64,000 nucleotides of DNA from an uncultured Eubacteriales bacterium (GTDB lineage: Bacteria; Bacillota; Clostridia; Christensenellales; Aristaeellaceae), in contig CALVNS010000007.1 of NCBI GenBank assembly GCA_944349855.1, forward strand, positions 1-64,000. Direction: 5' to 3'. Made by a program: the position numbers and the translations under genes. Under the pieces are notes generated by a model. That model saw nothing but the letters and a program-made list of their open reading frames with translations. It searched no databases and had not been told where the DNA came from. Numbering within the stretch: the stretch's first letter is position 1; each line of letters opens with the position of its first letter. Shown here piece by piece: positions 1 to 8,560 of this stretch.

Positions 1-101
1 GCCTGCGTGCTGTATGTCTCCATGAAATAGCCGCGATGATCGCCAAAGACCTGCGGCTCAACGATCCATACGCCGGGAATACTCGTTTCGATCTTCTTCA
101 T
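1..101 (-). CDS. rmlC: dTDP-4-dehydrorhamnose 3,5-epimerase, N-terminal fragment
   Basis: Only the first 33 codons lie in the window; the gene runs off the left edge. They read [20 protein letters not shown] and then DHRGYFMETYS, the usual opening of RmlC/RfbC cupin epimerases (the HRGYF stretch is family-typical). The enzyme epimerises C3 and C5 of dTDP-4-keto-6-deoxyglucose on the way to dTDP-L-rhamnose. Its ATG overlaps the stop of rmlA as TGATG, so the two genes are translationally coupled. With rmlA it supplies the rhamnose donor for the RgpF-type proteins further up the same operon. rmlB and rmlD would be expected beyond the edge. Confidence 0.9.
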   Translation of the reverse strand, partial: MKKIETSIPGVWIVEPQVFGDHRGYFMETYSTQ

Positions 102-988
102 CAATACAGCACCTTCCCTTCCGCGACTGCTCTCAGATGTTTACCATAGGGGCTTTTCCCATAGCGCGCCGCACTCTCCAACAGCTTCTCCCGATCGATC
201 CAGCCATTCTTATAGGCGATCTCCTCCGGCGCGGAGATGGTGATGGACTGCCGCTGCTCAATCATCTGCACGAAGTTGGCTGCGTCCACCAGGCTGTCCA
301 TCGTACCGGTATCCAGCCAGGCAAAGCCGCGGCCCAGCAGCTGCACATCCAGCTCCCCCTGATCCAGATACATCTCGTTGAGTGTGGTGATTTCCAACTC
401 ACCACGCGCCGAGGGCGTTACCTTGTGCGCCATGGCGCTGACTCCCTGCGGGTAGAAGTACAGGCCGGTCACGGCGTAGTTGCTTTTGGGGGTCTTGGGC
501 TTTTCCTCAATGGAGAGTGCTTTGCCGTCTTTATCAAATTCCACCACACCGAAGCGCTCCGGGTCGTTGACATAGTAGCCAAAGACGGTCGCACGGCGGT
601 TCGCCTCGGCGTTATGCACGGCGGCGCGCAGTATCCTGCCAAAGCCGTTGCCATAGAAGATGTTATCGCCCAGCACCATGGCGCAGGCCTCGTCCCCGAT
701 GAATTCCTCGCCCAGCGTGAAAGCCTGCGCCAACCCGTCGGGGGAGGGCTGGACCTTATAAGAGAGATTGATACCAAACTGTCCGCCATCGCCCAGCAGG
801 TTCTCAAAGCGCGGGGTATCCTCCGGGGTGGAGATGATGAGGATGTCGCGGATGCCCGCCAGCATGAGGGTCGAAAGCGGGTAGTAGATCATAGGCTTGT
901 CGTAGACGGGCAACAGCTGCTTGCTGGTGACCATGGTGAGCGGATAGAGACGCGTGCCTGCGCCACCGGCTAGGATGATGCCTTTCAC
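101..988 (-). CDS. rmlA: Glucose-1-phosphate thymidylyltransferase
   Basis: A 295-residue protein of normal RmlA length. It joins dTTP and glucose-1-phosphate to make dTDP-glucose, the first step to dTDP-L-rhamnose. The start has the nucleotide-binding signature [13 protein letters not shown] followed by [18 protein letters not shown]; the EEKP motif and the VTGLYFY segment are also present. I place the start at the GTG at 988 (VKGIILAGG), because the GGGGGAG ribosome binding site is 8 bases from it but only 3 from the ATG at 994, and because most family members begin there. The stop overlaps rmlC; aepY ends 15 bases upstream. GC content is higher than in the phosphonate genes next door. Confidence 0.95.
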   Translation of the reverse strand: MKGIILAGGAGTRLYPLTMVTSKQLLPVYDKPMIYYPLSTLMLAGIRDILIISTPEDTPRFENLLGDGGQFGINLSYKVQPSPDGLAQAFTLGEEFIGDEACAMVLGDNIFYGNGFGRILRAAVHNAEANRRATVFGYYVNDPERFGVVEFDKDGKALSIEEKPKTPKSNYAVTGLYFYPQGVSAMAHKVTPSARGELEITTLNEMYLDQGELDVQLLGRGFAWLDTGTMDSLVDAANFVQMIEQRQSITISAPEEIAYKNGWIDREKLLESAARYGKSPYGKHLRAVAEGKVLY

Positions 989-1003
989 GTGCATTTCTCC
1001 CCC

Positions 1004-2128
1004 TCATTTACAATTTGACAGATACGTCATCAGTGTTGATTTGTTTTCCAATGGCGTTGTCGTAGGCCTGCCCAGATCGGCGCGCGAACCGATACACGTG
1101 CATACCTCCAGAAACGTCAGTTCCCTTGCGGTCTTTGCGGCCCGCAGCGAGCAGGCTAGGCCTTCCCAGTCGTGAACACGTGAGGCATGTGGATATCCGC
1201 ATGCTCTGGCCATCTCCGCCAGATCCACCTGATTCGCCACCGTCGGCATACCGCCGACAGTTTCGTGTGCGGCATTGTTGATGACAATATGCACCAGATT
1301 TTGAGGCTTGTTGGCTCCGATCAGCGCCATGGCGCCCATATGCATCAACACTGCCCCGTCTCCGTCGATGCACCATACCCGCGTATCGGGCTTGTTCAGC
1401 GCAATTCCCAAAGCAATGGACGAGCTGTGCCCCATGGAGCCTACCGTCAGAAAATCATACTGATGGGATTGCCCCTTTGCTTCCCGAATTTCAAACAGTT
1501 CCCGCGATGCTTTGCCAGTGGTAGAAACGATGATATCCTCTTCAGATACCTCAGTAATGTAGCGAATGACTTCCTCGCGCAAAAGCGAGTTATAGTTACT
1601 GTACTTGACAGGCTGGTCATAGGTCAGCGCCCCCTTGCGCACCACGATGGCCACGCTTTTCCCCGCCGCCAGACGCGGCTGCCAGCCGTCCATGCGCTCA
1701 CGCAGCTCCGCTTCCGTCGTATCCGCCGAGAGCACAAAGGGTTCGATCTCCATGTCCTCCAGCAGCCGGAGCGTCACTTCCCCCTGAAAGACATGCTGCG
1801 GCTCATCATGCACGCCCGGCTCTCCACGCCAGCCTACGATGAAGATGCAGGGAATCCCATACACCCGGTCGTTGAGCAGAGAGGCCACGGGATTGATGAT
1901 ATTGCCGATGCCGCTGTTTTGCAGATAAACCACCGGTATTTTGCCTGTGGCAAGATGGTACCCGGCGGCCAGTCCCACGGCGTTGCCCTCGTTGGCGGCG
2001 ATGAGATGGTGCCGCGGGTCGATGCCGTAGGTGTTCATGAGCGCATCACACAGCGCTTTAAGCTGCGAGTCCGGAACCCCGGCGTAAAAATCCACCTGCA
2101 GCAAATCGAGAAAAGCTTTTACATTCAA
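1004..2128 (-). CDS. aepY: Phosphonopyruvate decarboxylase
   Basis: A 374-residue thiamine-diphosphate enzyme that decarboxylates phosphonopyruvate to phosphonoacetaldehyde. This step pulls the unfavourable PEP mutase reaction forward. The N-terminal PYR domain has the NEGNAVGLAAGYHLA motif with its catalytic Glu. The C-terminal PP domain has the cofactor motif GDGA followed about 25 residues later by NN (CIDGDGAVLMHMG ... HIVINNAAHETVGGMP). The HETVGGMPT stretch is typical of phosphonopyruvate decarboxylases rather than sulfopyruvate decarboxylases. The start is TTG, placed 9 bases after GGAGG; the ATG one base further is out of frame and meets a stop. Its substrate comes from aepX and its product feeds aepZ, all in this operon. 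Confidence 0.93.
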   Translation of the reverse strand: MNVKAFLDLLQVDFYAGVPDSQLKALCDALMNTYGIDPRHHLIAANEGNAVGLAAGYHLATGKIPVVYLQNSGIGNIINPVASLLNDRVYGIPCIFIVGWRGEPGVHDEPQHVFQGEVTLRLLEDMEIEPFVLSADTTEAELRERMDGWQPRLAAGKSVAIVVRKGALTYDQPVKYSNYNSLLREEVIRYITEVSEEDIIVSTTGKASRELFEIREAKGQSHQYDFLTVGSMGHSSSIALGIALNKPDTRVWCIDGDGAVLMHMGAMALIGANKPQNLVHIVINNAAHETVGGMPTVANQVDLAEMARACGYPHASRVHDWEGLACSLRAAKTARELTFLEVCTCIGSRADLGRPTTTPLENKSTLMTYLSNCK

Positions 2129-2163
2129 CGTATTTTTCCTCCTGGTTTATCAGATGCCCCGCA

Positions 2164-2865
2164 TCATCCACCATATCTGGCCCGCATTTCCGTCAATTCT
2201 TCTACCGTGTCAATTTCGTGTATATCCTCGTCCTGAATTACATGGACCGTCATGTCGAGTGAGTCTAGATGCTCGTTCACAATCTCGTCCCAGAATTTAT
2301 TCCGATTTTCCGGGTAGCTGTAGGCAGTTTCAATAAAGTTGACTAGCAGACGGGCATCCTTGGCTGTAAAATAGGAGATCCCCGCCAATGCGCAGCAATC
2401 ATATCCACCTTTTCCCACCCTGGTGAGGCGCCCCTGCGCGTCCTGTTCCAGGACCCAGTCGTCACAATAGCCAGTAAACTGCCTGCCAAAATAGCATGAG
2501 TGTTTTATATCCAAGCAAAGGATCTCCGGTCGTGACAACCACAAGTCGGCTTCACAAATAAAACAGTTGTGGTTTTCCATCAATAGCTGCTTTGCCGTAT
2601 ATACGGACGAAATATTATTTTCGCTCGCATAATTCTTGTTTTGAATCAATTGAACGTTTGGGTATTTTTGGGGTAAATATGAAAATTGCTCGCCAAGATA
2701 ACCTACAACGACAGCGATCTTTTGTACCTTTCTTTGACATAACGCATTCAGCACGGTTTCGATCATAGGCTTGTTCGCTATACGTATGAGAGGCTTTGGT
2801 GTTTGTAGTGTCAGAGGACGCAAACGCGTTCCCTGTCCTGATGCCATGATGATTGCATAATCCAT
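2164..2865 (-). CDS. LicC/PntC-type CTP:phosphonate (phosphocholine) cytidylyltransferase
   Basis: A 233-residue nucleotidyltransferase of the RmlA/LicC fold. The glycine-rich loop is IIMASGQGTRLRPLT with the KP lysine after it (PKPLIRIANKPMIE). It resembles CTP:phosphocholine cytidylyltransferases such as LicC. Because it lies between aepX and aepY, the likely substrate is 2-aminoethylphosphonate, giving CMP-AEP as PntC does; that is inference from context. The start at 2865 (MDYAIIMASG) has AAGGA 9 bases upstream and replaces an upstream ATG seven codons earlier. The gap to aepX is 27 bases. Choline phosphate or another sugar phosphate remains possible. Confidence 0.8.
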   Translation of the reverse strand: MDYAIIMASGQGTRLRPLTLQTPKPLIRIANKPMIETVLNALCQRKVQKIAVVVGYLGEQFSYLPQKYPNVQLIQNKNYASENNISSVYTAKQLLMENHNCFICEADLWLSRPEILCLDIKHSCYFGRQFTGYCDDWVLEQDAQGRLTRVGKGGYDCCALAGISYFTAKDARLLVNFIETAYSYPENRNKFWDEIVNEHLDSLDMTVHVIQDEDIHEIDTVEELTEMRARYGG

Positions 2866-2892
2866 AGGACACATTCCTTCCCACACTATCAG

Positions 2893-4188
2893 TCAGATTT
2901 CGTCGATCAGGGTAATGATCTCCTTGATGGGCATCAGTTTCTGGTCGATTTCAAGCGCCCGATGATTCTTTAGTATCGATTCAGCTGCATTTTTCATTGC
3001 AGGGAACGCGCTTCTGGTGAGTTGGTTAGCGTATATCACAATATTGACGCCGTGGCGTGCCAGTTCGGATTCGGTGATTCTATTGAATGAAGTGGGGACA
3101 ACGACAAGGGGTGTTGCTTTATCTGTCTGGCGAAATGTATCGCAAAATGTGAGGATTTCATCTGGGTCCTTTTTACGGCTGTGAATCATCACACCGTCTG
3201 CGCCCGCCTTGACATATGCGTGTGCGCGGGTCAGGGCATCCTTCATCCCCTGCTCCAGAATCAGGCTCTCAATGCGTGCGATGATCATAAAATCATCGGT
3301 CAGCTGCGCTTTTTTACCGGCAGCAATCTTTTCGCAGAAGTGCTCAATCGTATCCTGAGTTTGCGTGACCTCGTTGCCAAACAACGAATTGCGCTTTAAG
3401 CCTACCTTGTCTTCGATAATGACAGCCGAGACGCCCATACGCTCCAGCGAGCGGACAGTATAGACAAAATGCTCTGTCAAGCCGCCTGTATCGCCGTCAA
3501 AAATAATAGGCTTGGTAGTCACTTCTACGATGTCATCAATTGTTCTGAAACGGGAGGTCATGTCTACCAGTTCAATGTCCGGCTTGCCCTTGGCCGTTGA
3601 ATCACAAAGCGAGCTGACCCATATCGCGTCAAACTGGTCTAACTCGCCGTTATGCTCCACCACAGTCTTTTCCACGATCAGGCCCGTCAGCCCACTATGC
3701 GCTTCCAGCGCCTTAACAATGGGACGAAGTTTGAGCGTTTTTTGGAGGCGGGCCCGCCGAAACTCTGGCATGGCCAAGCGCTCTCGAATCCGCGCATCCG
3801 TTCGCTTGACGTCTTCGTTGTAGGTGTAGGGAATGTCGATAATCTGTCCGCCATACGTCTGAAGCAGTTTCTCTACCTGGTTTCGTATGCTTTTCATGGG
3901 ACCTTTCAGCCAATTGTCCCCATGCACCACATAATCCGGGCGCAGACTTTCAATCACGTCGTCATACATGACCTCTTTTTGTACGATCACACGGCTCACC
4001 TGCGGTATCCTGCGCGCTTGTTCCAGACGTTCCTCAAATGGTATGGAGGGGAAACGGTTGAACTTTACCGCCGCTTCATCGCTCAAAACACCTATGACGA
4101 CCTCGCCATATTTGCTCGCCTGACGTATAATGTTAAGATGGCCTTCATGAATCACATCTGTACAAAAGCAGGTATATACTGTTTTCAT
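2893..4188 (-). CDS. aepX: Phosphoenolpyruvate mutase with N-terminal cytidylyltransferase-like domain
   Basis: A 431-residue two-domain enzyme. Residues about 1-135 form a TagD-like nucleotidyltransferase domain with the HxGH motif (DVIHEGHLNIIRQA) and a C-terminal RTDARIRER segment. Residues about 145-431 are a PEP mutase of the isocitrate lyase superfamily, with DGDTGG and the diagnostic EDKVGLKRNSL (EDKxG...NS), which separates PEP mutases from lyases. It turns phosphoenolpyruvate into phosphonopyruvate, the entry step into C-P compounds. The start at 4188 overlaps the aepZ stop as ATGA, and GAGG stands 9 bases upstream. The fused architecture is known from other polysaccharide phosphonate loci; what the N-terminal domain activates is unknown. 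Confidence 0.93.
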   Translation of the reverse strand: MKTVYTCFCTDVIHEGHLNIIRQASKYGEVVIGVLSDEAAVKFNRFPSIPFEERLEQARRIPQVSRVIVQKEVMYDDVIESLRPDYVVHGDNWLKGPMKSIRNQVEKLLQTYGGQIIDIPYTYNEDVKRTDARIRERLAMPEFRRARLQKTLKLRPIVKALEAHSGLTGLIVEKTVVEHNGELDQFDAIWVSSLCDSTAKGKPDIELVDMTSRFRTIDDIVEVTTKPIIFDGDTGGLTEHFVYTVRSLERMGVSAVIIEDKVGLKRNSLFGNEVTQTQDTIEHFCEKIAAGKKAQLTDDFMIIARIESLILEQGMKDALTRAHAYVKAGADGVMIHSRKKDPDEILTFCDTFRQTDKATPLVVVPTSFNRITESELARHGVNIVIYANQLTRSAFPAMKNAAESILKNHRALEIDQKLMPIKEIITLIDEI

Positions 4189-5333
4189 TCGCATAATCCT
4201 CTTTTCTGGTACTGTACAGGCATGGCAACACCGCAACTTGCTAAAGCGGCCTTGAAAACCTTAAAAAAGGCTGCGATATCGTCCACATCAATACTGCCCA
4301 AGGCACACAGACGGAAGGTATTGCTCCCCGAGATTTTTCCGGGATAGATGGTAAATCCACGCTCATAACAATAGTCGTGGATCTTTTCGAAGTCCCAGTG
4401 AGGGTCATCTGGGTAGTATACAGCCACGACCAAGCCTGCGCGCCATTCTTCAGGAATCACGCTGATAAAGCCAAGTTCGTCCACGCCCCTCTGTAACGCA
4501 TGAAAAACCCTGGTATGCCGTTCCCATTTGGCTTGCTCGCCCTCGGCAAAATATTCTTTCAGAGCCTGTATCGTGGCATAGATGGTCTGCACAGGGGGAG
4601 TAAAATGCATCTCGCCTGTTTTTTCAAAGTATTCATACTGCAAGTACAAATTACAATAGTACGAGCGTGTGGGATATTCTTTGCTTTTTTCAATATAAAG
4701 ACGATTTCCAATTACGAAAGATAGGCCGGTCATTGCCATAAGGCCCTTTTGCGCCGACGCCATGCAGAAATCGATATTGTCTTTTTGGATATCGATAGGC
4801 CGCATCGCAAGCGTGGATGTTGTGTCTACGACAAATATGGCGTTATGGTGGTGCGCCATATCACCCAACTCGCGGATAGGGTTGAGCAAGCCGGTCCCTG
4901 TTTCGTTATGGGTCGTATAGACGATGGAAATGTCATCGTTGGCGGCCAGCGTTTCCTCCACCTTATTCATATCCGGGCGCTGGTCAAAGGCAAATGCCAG
5001 ATTGATGTGTGGCAAGTGATAGTATTGACAGATTTCAACCGCTCGCTGGCTATATGCACCATTGTTGACGATCAACACCTTCTTGCCAGCGGGCAGCAGG
5101 GAATTCAAGCATACATCCAGATTGATGGTGCCTGAGCCACAAAAAAGTACGGCGGTATACTTTTCGGGGTCAGCGTGGACCACCTTGAGCAGATCCTTGC
5201 GCAGTCCCGCCATCAGGCCGGCAAATTCCTTTTCACGCGGGCAGATATCCGGAACAACCTGTGCCATTTTTACCGTATCGGTCGTCGTTGCCGGGCCGGG
5301 ATTGAGTAATATTTTTCTTGCAATAGTGCTCAT
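4185..5333 (-). CDS. aepZ: 2-aminoethylphosphonate--pyruvate aminotransferase type enzyme
   Basis: A 382-residue class V aminotransferase that converts phosphonoacetaldehyde to 2-aminoethylphosphonate here. It begins ARKILLNPGPATTTDTVKMAQ and continues DICPREKEFAGLM, both typical of the PhnW/AepZ family. The pyridoxal phosphate lysine is in SAQKGLMAMTGLSF. PhnW itself works in the degradative direction, but the presence of aepX and aepY and the absence of a phosphonatase gene argue for synthesis. The start at 5333 is chosen because AAAAGGAG precedes it; an upstream in-frame ATG would add a hydrophobic stretch lacking in the family. It overlaps aepX by 4 bases. Confidence 0.92.
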   Translation of the reverse strand: MSTIARKILLNPGPATTTDTVKMAQVVPDICPREKEFAGLMAGLRKDLLKVVHADPEKYTAVLFCGSGTINLDVCLNSLLPAGKKVLIVNNGAYSQRAVEICQYYHLPHINLAFAFDQRPDMNKVEETLAANDDISIVYTTHNETGTGLLNPIRELGDMAHHHNAIFVVDTTSTLAMRPIDIQKDNIDFCMASAQKGLMAMTGLSFVIGNRLYIEKSKEYPTRSYYCNLYLQYEYFEKTGEMHFTPPVQTIYATIQALKEYFAEGEQAKWERHTRVFHALQRGVDELGFISVIPEEWRAGLVVAVYYPDDPHWDFEKIHDYCYERGFTIYPGKISGSNTFRLCALGSIDVDDIAAFFKVFKAALASCGVAMPVQYQKRGLCE

Positions 5334-5352
5334 GGTAACTCCTTTTTGAAAA

Positions 5353-6135
5353 CTACAAATGATATTTAGACACATGACCAACAACAGCAAAGCCCATTTT
5401 AAGCATAAGCTTTCTTGAGGCTTCAACTGTTACAAGACAAAATACTTTTTTTCCCTCTTGAATCAGTTGATTTGTGAGTTTAGCAAGCACGGCGGAGCAT
5501 AATCCCATCTTTCGGTATTTTTTTGCAGTCAATAATCCGCTGAAAATCGCCATATTCTCTAGCTCTGCATAGGTCATGGCAGTCGCCGCGATTTCTCCTT
5601 CCTCACATGTGTAAAATATACGGCCAAACCTATCCTTCATTCGCTGTCTCAACTGTGCTACCAGACTGTTTAGATTGTAGATTTCTGAAAAGGTAGGATC
5701 AGTCATCATAAAACGAGCCACTTTTTCCAGATCTTTTTCTTTTGCAACATATATCAGTCTGCTTTCATCCTCCGGCATTGGCACCGCCTCAAAGACATCC
5801 ATAGTTTCTTTTTTATAATTTCCCAACCATTCTTTTTGGAGGTGAGCCTCAATATTTGCTGAACAGAAGAAAACTTTTGGTTTCTGTTCGAGCAGCAATG
5901 CCTGCATATCCAATATGTCTACATTGTGCTCCTTGCTAAATAAATGTAAGCATTCGTGGTAACGCAAACAAATTCCAAGAATACTCTGTTGCTGCTCCAC
6001 CAGCCATACCGTAACATTTGGATTACCAATGCCATATTTTTTAAGATTCAAATATAGGTAAATACATTCAGAAAAGTCTTGGCCAATATAATCCAGCGCC
6101 CGTTGAATATCACTCGATGTACAGCATTGAATCAT
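5353..6135 (-). CDS. GNAT-family N-acetyltransferase
   Basis: A 260-residue protein whose C-terminal half (about 140-260) is a GNAT acetyltransferase: AIFSGLLTAKKYRKMGLCSAVLAKLTN carries the acetyl-CoA pyrophosphate-binding loop in the form R-K-M-G-L-C-S. The N-terminal half has no recognised motif but resembles the double-GNAT layout. It sits between the YidC-phosphotransferase fusion (4-base ATGA overlap) and aepZ. It could therefore acetylate an amino group on a sugar or on AEP, but nothing in the sequence fixes the substrate. The DNA is clearly AT-richer than rmlA or the ABC genes. Confidence 0.75.
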   Translation of the reverse strand: MIQCCTSSDIQRALDYIGQDFSECIYLYLNLKKYGIGNPNVTVWLVEQQQSILGICLRYHECLHLFSKEHNVDILDMQALLLEQKPKVFFCSANIEAHLQKEWLGNYKKETMDVFEAVPMPEDESRLIYVAKEKDLEKVARFMMTDPTFSEIYNLNSLVAQLRQRMKDRFGRIFYTCEEGEIAATAMTYAELENMAIFSGLLTAKKYRKMGLCSAVLAKLTNQLIQEGKKVFCLVTVEASRKLMLKMGFAVVGHVSKYHL

Positions 6136-8228
6136 TGCCGCTCCTCTTTTTCATGCTTTTTCTTTTGAAGTTGCTCTATAATATAGTTTGCTGCATATTT
6201 CCCGCTTTCCATAAAATGATAAATGTTTTCAGATCGGAACTCTACGATTTTTTGACGAAAGCGGTCTTGATTATTCAACAAATTCTCTATGCTCTTGCCA
6301 ATCTGACTCTTTACCTCTTCTGGCGTGAGGGCAATGCCTATGCTTCTGCGAACCTTTAGGTCAAATGGTTCCCAATTTTTCTCCCATTGTGCAAATTCGG
6401 AATTGACAACCTTCATAGGTGTGTCTACAAACAGAACAGGCTTTTCTGTGGCAAGAGCATATTCGTATCCAATACTTGACCAATCCGTGATTAGCAAATC
6501 AGCAGTAAACACGGTCACGTTTGAGGAAAAGTCAAGTTCAAAATGAAAACGTTCTTTATTCAACCCTTTGCAAGCTTCCATAATAGCGTCCAGCTTGACT
6601 GCAGAGCGACGCAGATACTGAGGGTGAGGCCTAACAGTGACATCATAACCATTTTTCAAAAGTTCCTCTGCCATTTCTTTTAGGCAGCACTCCAAAATAT
6701 TGTCCGCTTGCCACGAAGGTGCGATAAGTATCCTAGGTACATCATGTGCTCGTTTTTCCATAGCGCGGTACTCTTTTGCCATATGATCCAATACAGCATA
6801 CCCACAAGGGACTAGTTTTTTAGCCGGAAGCTGCTTGCGCTTTTCTGTCTCACGGATTTCCTTTTCAATATAGCTTCCAACCGTCAAAATGGTATCATAA
6901 TGGTCCAATGCACCGGGGCGAAGCGTCCTTAAACCTGAAATTGCTGCATGGAAAACATAAATGTATTCGATATCTTTACGCACATAGCTTCGCTTTATGT
7001 GATAGTTTTCCAGATCAGGCATGGTCATGACAACAATATCTGCGTCCATTTTCATCATCAGAGTGATCAGGCGTTTTTCTCCAATGTAATAGGGTCTGAT
7101 CTGAGAATGTTTTTTTGCAAGCTCGAAAATCTGATCTTCCGAATCGCTTGTCACATAGTGGATTATGATATTAGTATGATTCAATAAATATTCAATCATC
7201 TCTTGATAATACTTATAAAACCCACTTTTCTCGGAGTAGAACACCAGATGCTTGTTGACGATGGAGAAAAAACGCTTGTAATCGGCCCTTTCACGCTGGA
7301 CATCCTGCTTGCTGCGCGTGCCCGCCGCCTTGCCCACGCTCTGGTACTGTGCCAGTTCCTTTTTGGAATCAGCCAGTTCCGCATAGTCGATATGCTTTTC
7401 GGGCCGGTAGACCAGGTTGAGCACGGCCTGCTGGCCGATGGTGAAGAGGTTGCTCCAAATCCAGTAAAAGCCCACGCCGGCCGGGATGAAGAAACCCAAC
7501 ACCAACGACAGGCCCACCGAAAAGAGCATCGAGCCCATCTGCTCGGCGCGGCCCTGCTCACGCTGGAGGGGGTTCATGACATTCTGTGAAAGGCTGAGAG
7601 TCACCGAGGCCAGGCCCGCTAAGACGGGAATGAGCAACAGCATGCCGCCAACCTGCGCGGGCACACCCGACAGATGAAAACCCAGGAACGACATGTTCAT
7701 CCGCAGCATGGCGGTCAGCGTTTCCTGCGTCATGCCGGGAAGCGCTGCAAAGGCAGTCAGATCGGTAGCCCTTTGCACATAGTCCAGCGCCAGCAGCTCC
7801 GCCGAACTGGAAGCGGCGTCGATCCCGCCCAGCTGATGTGCGGCGCCGACCACCGCCTGGCACAGGTCCTGAGGAAGCCGGAGGATATAGCTCAGCGGAT
7901 GATAGATGACCTGAATCAACCCAATGAGCAGAAACAGCTGCACAAAAATGGGAACGAGGCCCAGAAAGGGGTTGTACCGTTCCTGTTTATAGAGCTTTCC
8001 CTGCTCTTCGGCGATGGCATCCCCATCACCGAAGTGTCGGATCTTGATACGGTTGATCCGCGCCTGCATGCGTACCATTTTGATGCCGTTCTGGTGCACC
8101 CATAACGACACCGGAAAGAGGATGAACTTGCTGAGAATGGTAAAGAGGATCACGGCAAGTCCATAGTTCTGCACCCATTGGTAGCACAGGCGCATAACGG
8201 CCCCCAAAGCTGCGCCGATCCATTGCAT
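6132..8228 (-). CDS. YidC/Oxa1 insertase domain fused to CDP-glycerol glycerophosphotransferase (TagF-type) domain
   Basis: A 698-residue chimera. Residues about 1-285 are a YidC/Oxa1 insertase domain: LAVILFTILSKFILFPVSLW, the cytoplasmic basic loop MQARINRIKIRHFGDG, then PFLGLVPIFVQLFLLIGLIQ and the late helices FFIPAGVGFYWIWSNLFTIG. After a basic linker (about 290-320), residues about 325-690 are a CDP-glycerol:polyglycerophosphate glycerophosphotransferase, with VTVRPHPQYLRR, DLLITDWSSIGYEYAL and KPVLFVDTP. The ATG at 8228 has AAGGAG 9 bases upstream and is preferred to the GTG at 8234. Base composition shifts at the domain junction near 7,300. It may polymerise or attach a CMP/CDP-activated unit at the membrane; the role of the insertase part is unknown. 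Confidence 0.88.
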   Translation of the reverse strand: MQWIGAALGAVMRLCYQWVQNYGLAVILFTILSKFILFPVSLWVHQNGIKMVRMQARINRIKIRHFGDGDAIAEEQGKLYKQERYNPFLGLVPIFVQLFLLIGLIQVIYHPLSYILRLPQDLCQAVVGAAHQLGGIDAASSSAELLALDYVQRATDLTAFAALPGMTQETLTAMLRMNMSFLGFHLSGVPAQVGGMLLLIPVLAGLASVTLSLSQNVMNPLQREQGRAEQMGSMLFSVGLSLVLGFFIPAGVGFYWIWSNLFTIGQQAVLNLVYRPEKHIDYAELADSKKELAQYQSVGKAAGTRSKQDVQRERADYKRFFSIVNKHLVFYSEKSGFYKYYQEMIEYLLNHTNIIIHYVTSDSEDQIFELAKKHSQIRPYYIGEKRLITLMMKMDADIVVMTMPDLENYHIKRSYVRKDIEYIYVFHAAISGLRTLRPGALDHYDTILTVGSYIEKEIRETEKRKQLPAKKLVPCGYAVLDHMAKEYRAMEKRAHDVPRILIAPSWQADNILECCLKEMAEELLKNGYDVTVRPHPQYLRRSAVKLDAIMEACKGLNKERFHFELDFSSNVTVFTADLLITDWSSIGYEYALATEKPVLFVDTPMKVVNSEFAQWEKNWEPFDLKVRRSIGIALTPEEVKSQIGKSIENLLNNQDRFRQKIVEFRSENIYHFMESGKYAANYIIEQLQKKKHEKEERQ

Positions 8229-8234
8229 CGTCAC

Positions 8235-8519
8235 TTACTCCTTCGTCGTTTCGTCACTGGTCACTCGAATATCGTCGCTTTCCACTTCTTTTTTTGCGTT
8301 CTCATCCATGCCCAACTTGTTCATGACCTTTTTCTTGGCCTTGCGCCAGTACACCACCACTGCCGTGCCAATTGCGATGGCTACGCCTGCGACTGCCTGG
8401 ATGACAAAGGTCGTAGTAGATGGGTCAATATAGGCAAGGGCCGGGGTGGAAAAGAGGAACAGGAAGCAGAGGGTGAGATAGGCGAGGAAGGGAAAAGAGC
8501 CAGGCATACGGTTTTTCAT
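8235..8519 (-). CDS. Small envelope protein with signal peptide and one membrane helix
   Basis: A 94-residue protein. Residues 1-29 are a signal peptide ending ALA; the mature part starts YIDPSTTTFVIQAVAGVAIA, then a membrane helix to about residue 57, then a basic stop (WRKAKKKVMNKLG) and an acidic tail. The YIDPSTT motif followed by a glycine/alanine helix occurs in small proteins of clostridial surface-polysaccharide loci, as far as I remember; no function is known to me. Its stop directly abuts the start region of the YidC fusion, so the two may be partners. Confidence 0.7.
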   Translation of the reverse strand: MKNRMPGSFPFLAYLTLCFLFLFSTPALAYIDPSTTTFVIQAVAGVAIAIGTAVVVYWRKAKKKVMNKLGMDENAKKEVESDDIRVTSDETTKE

Positions 8520-8560
8520 TTTTGTACACTCCTTATTTAAGACATGTCGTTATTGGCAGA

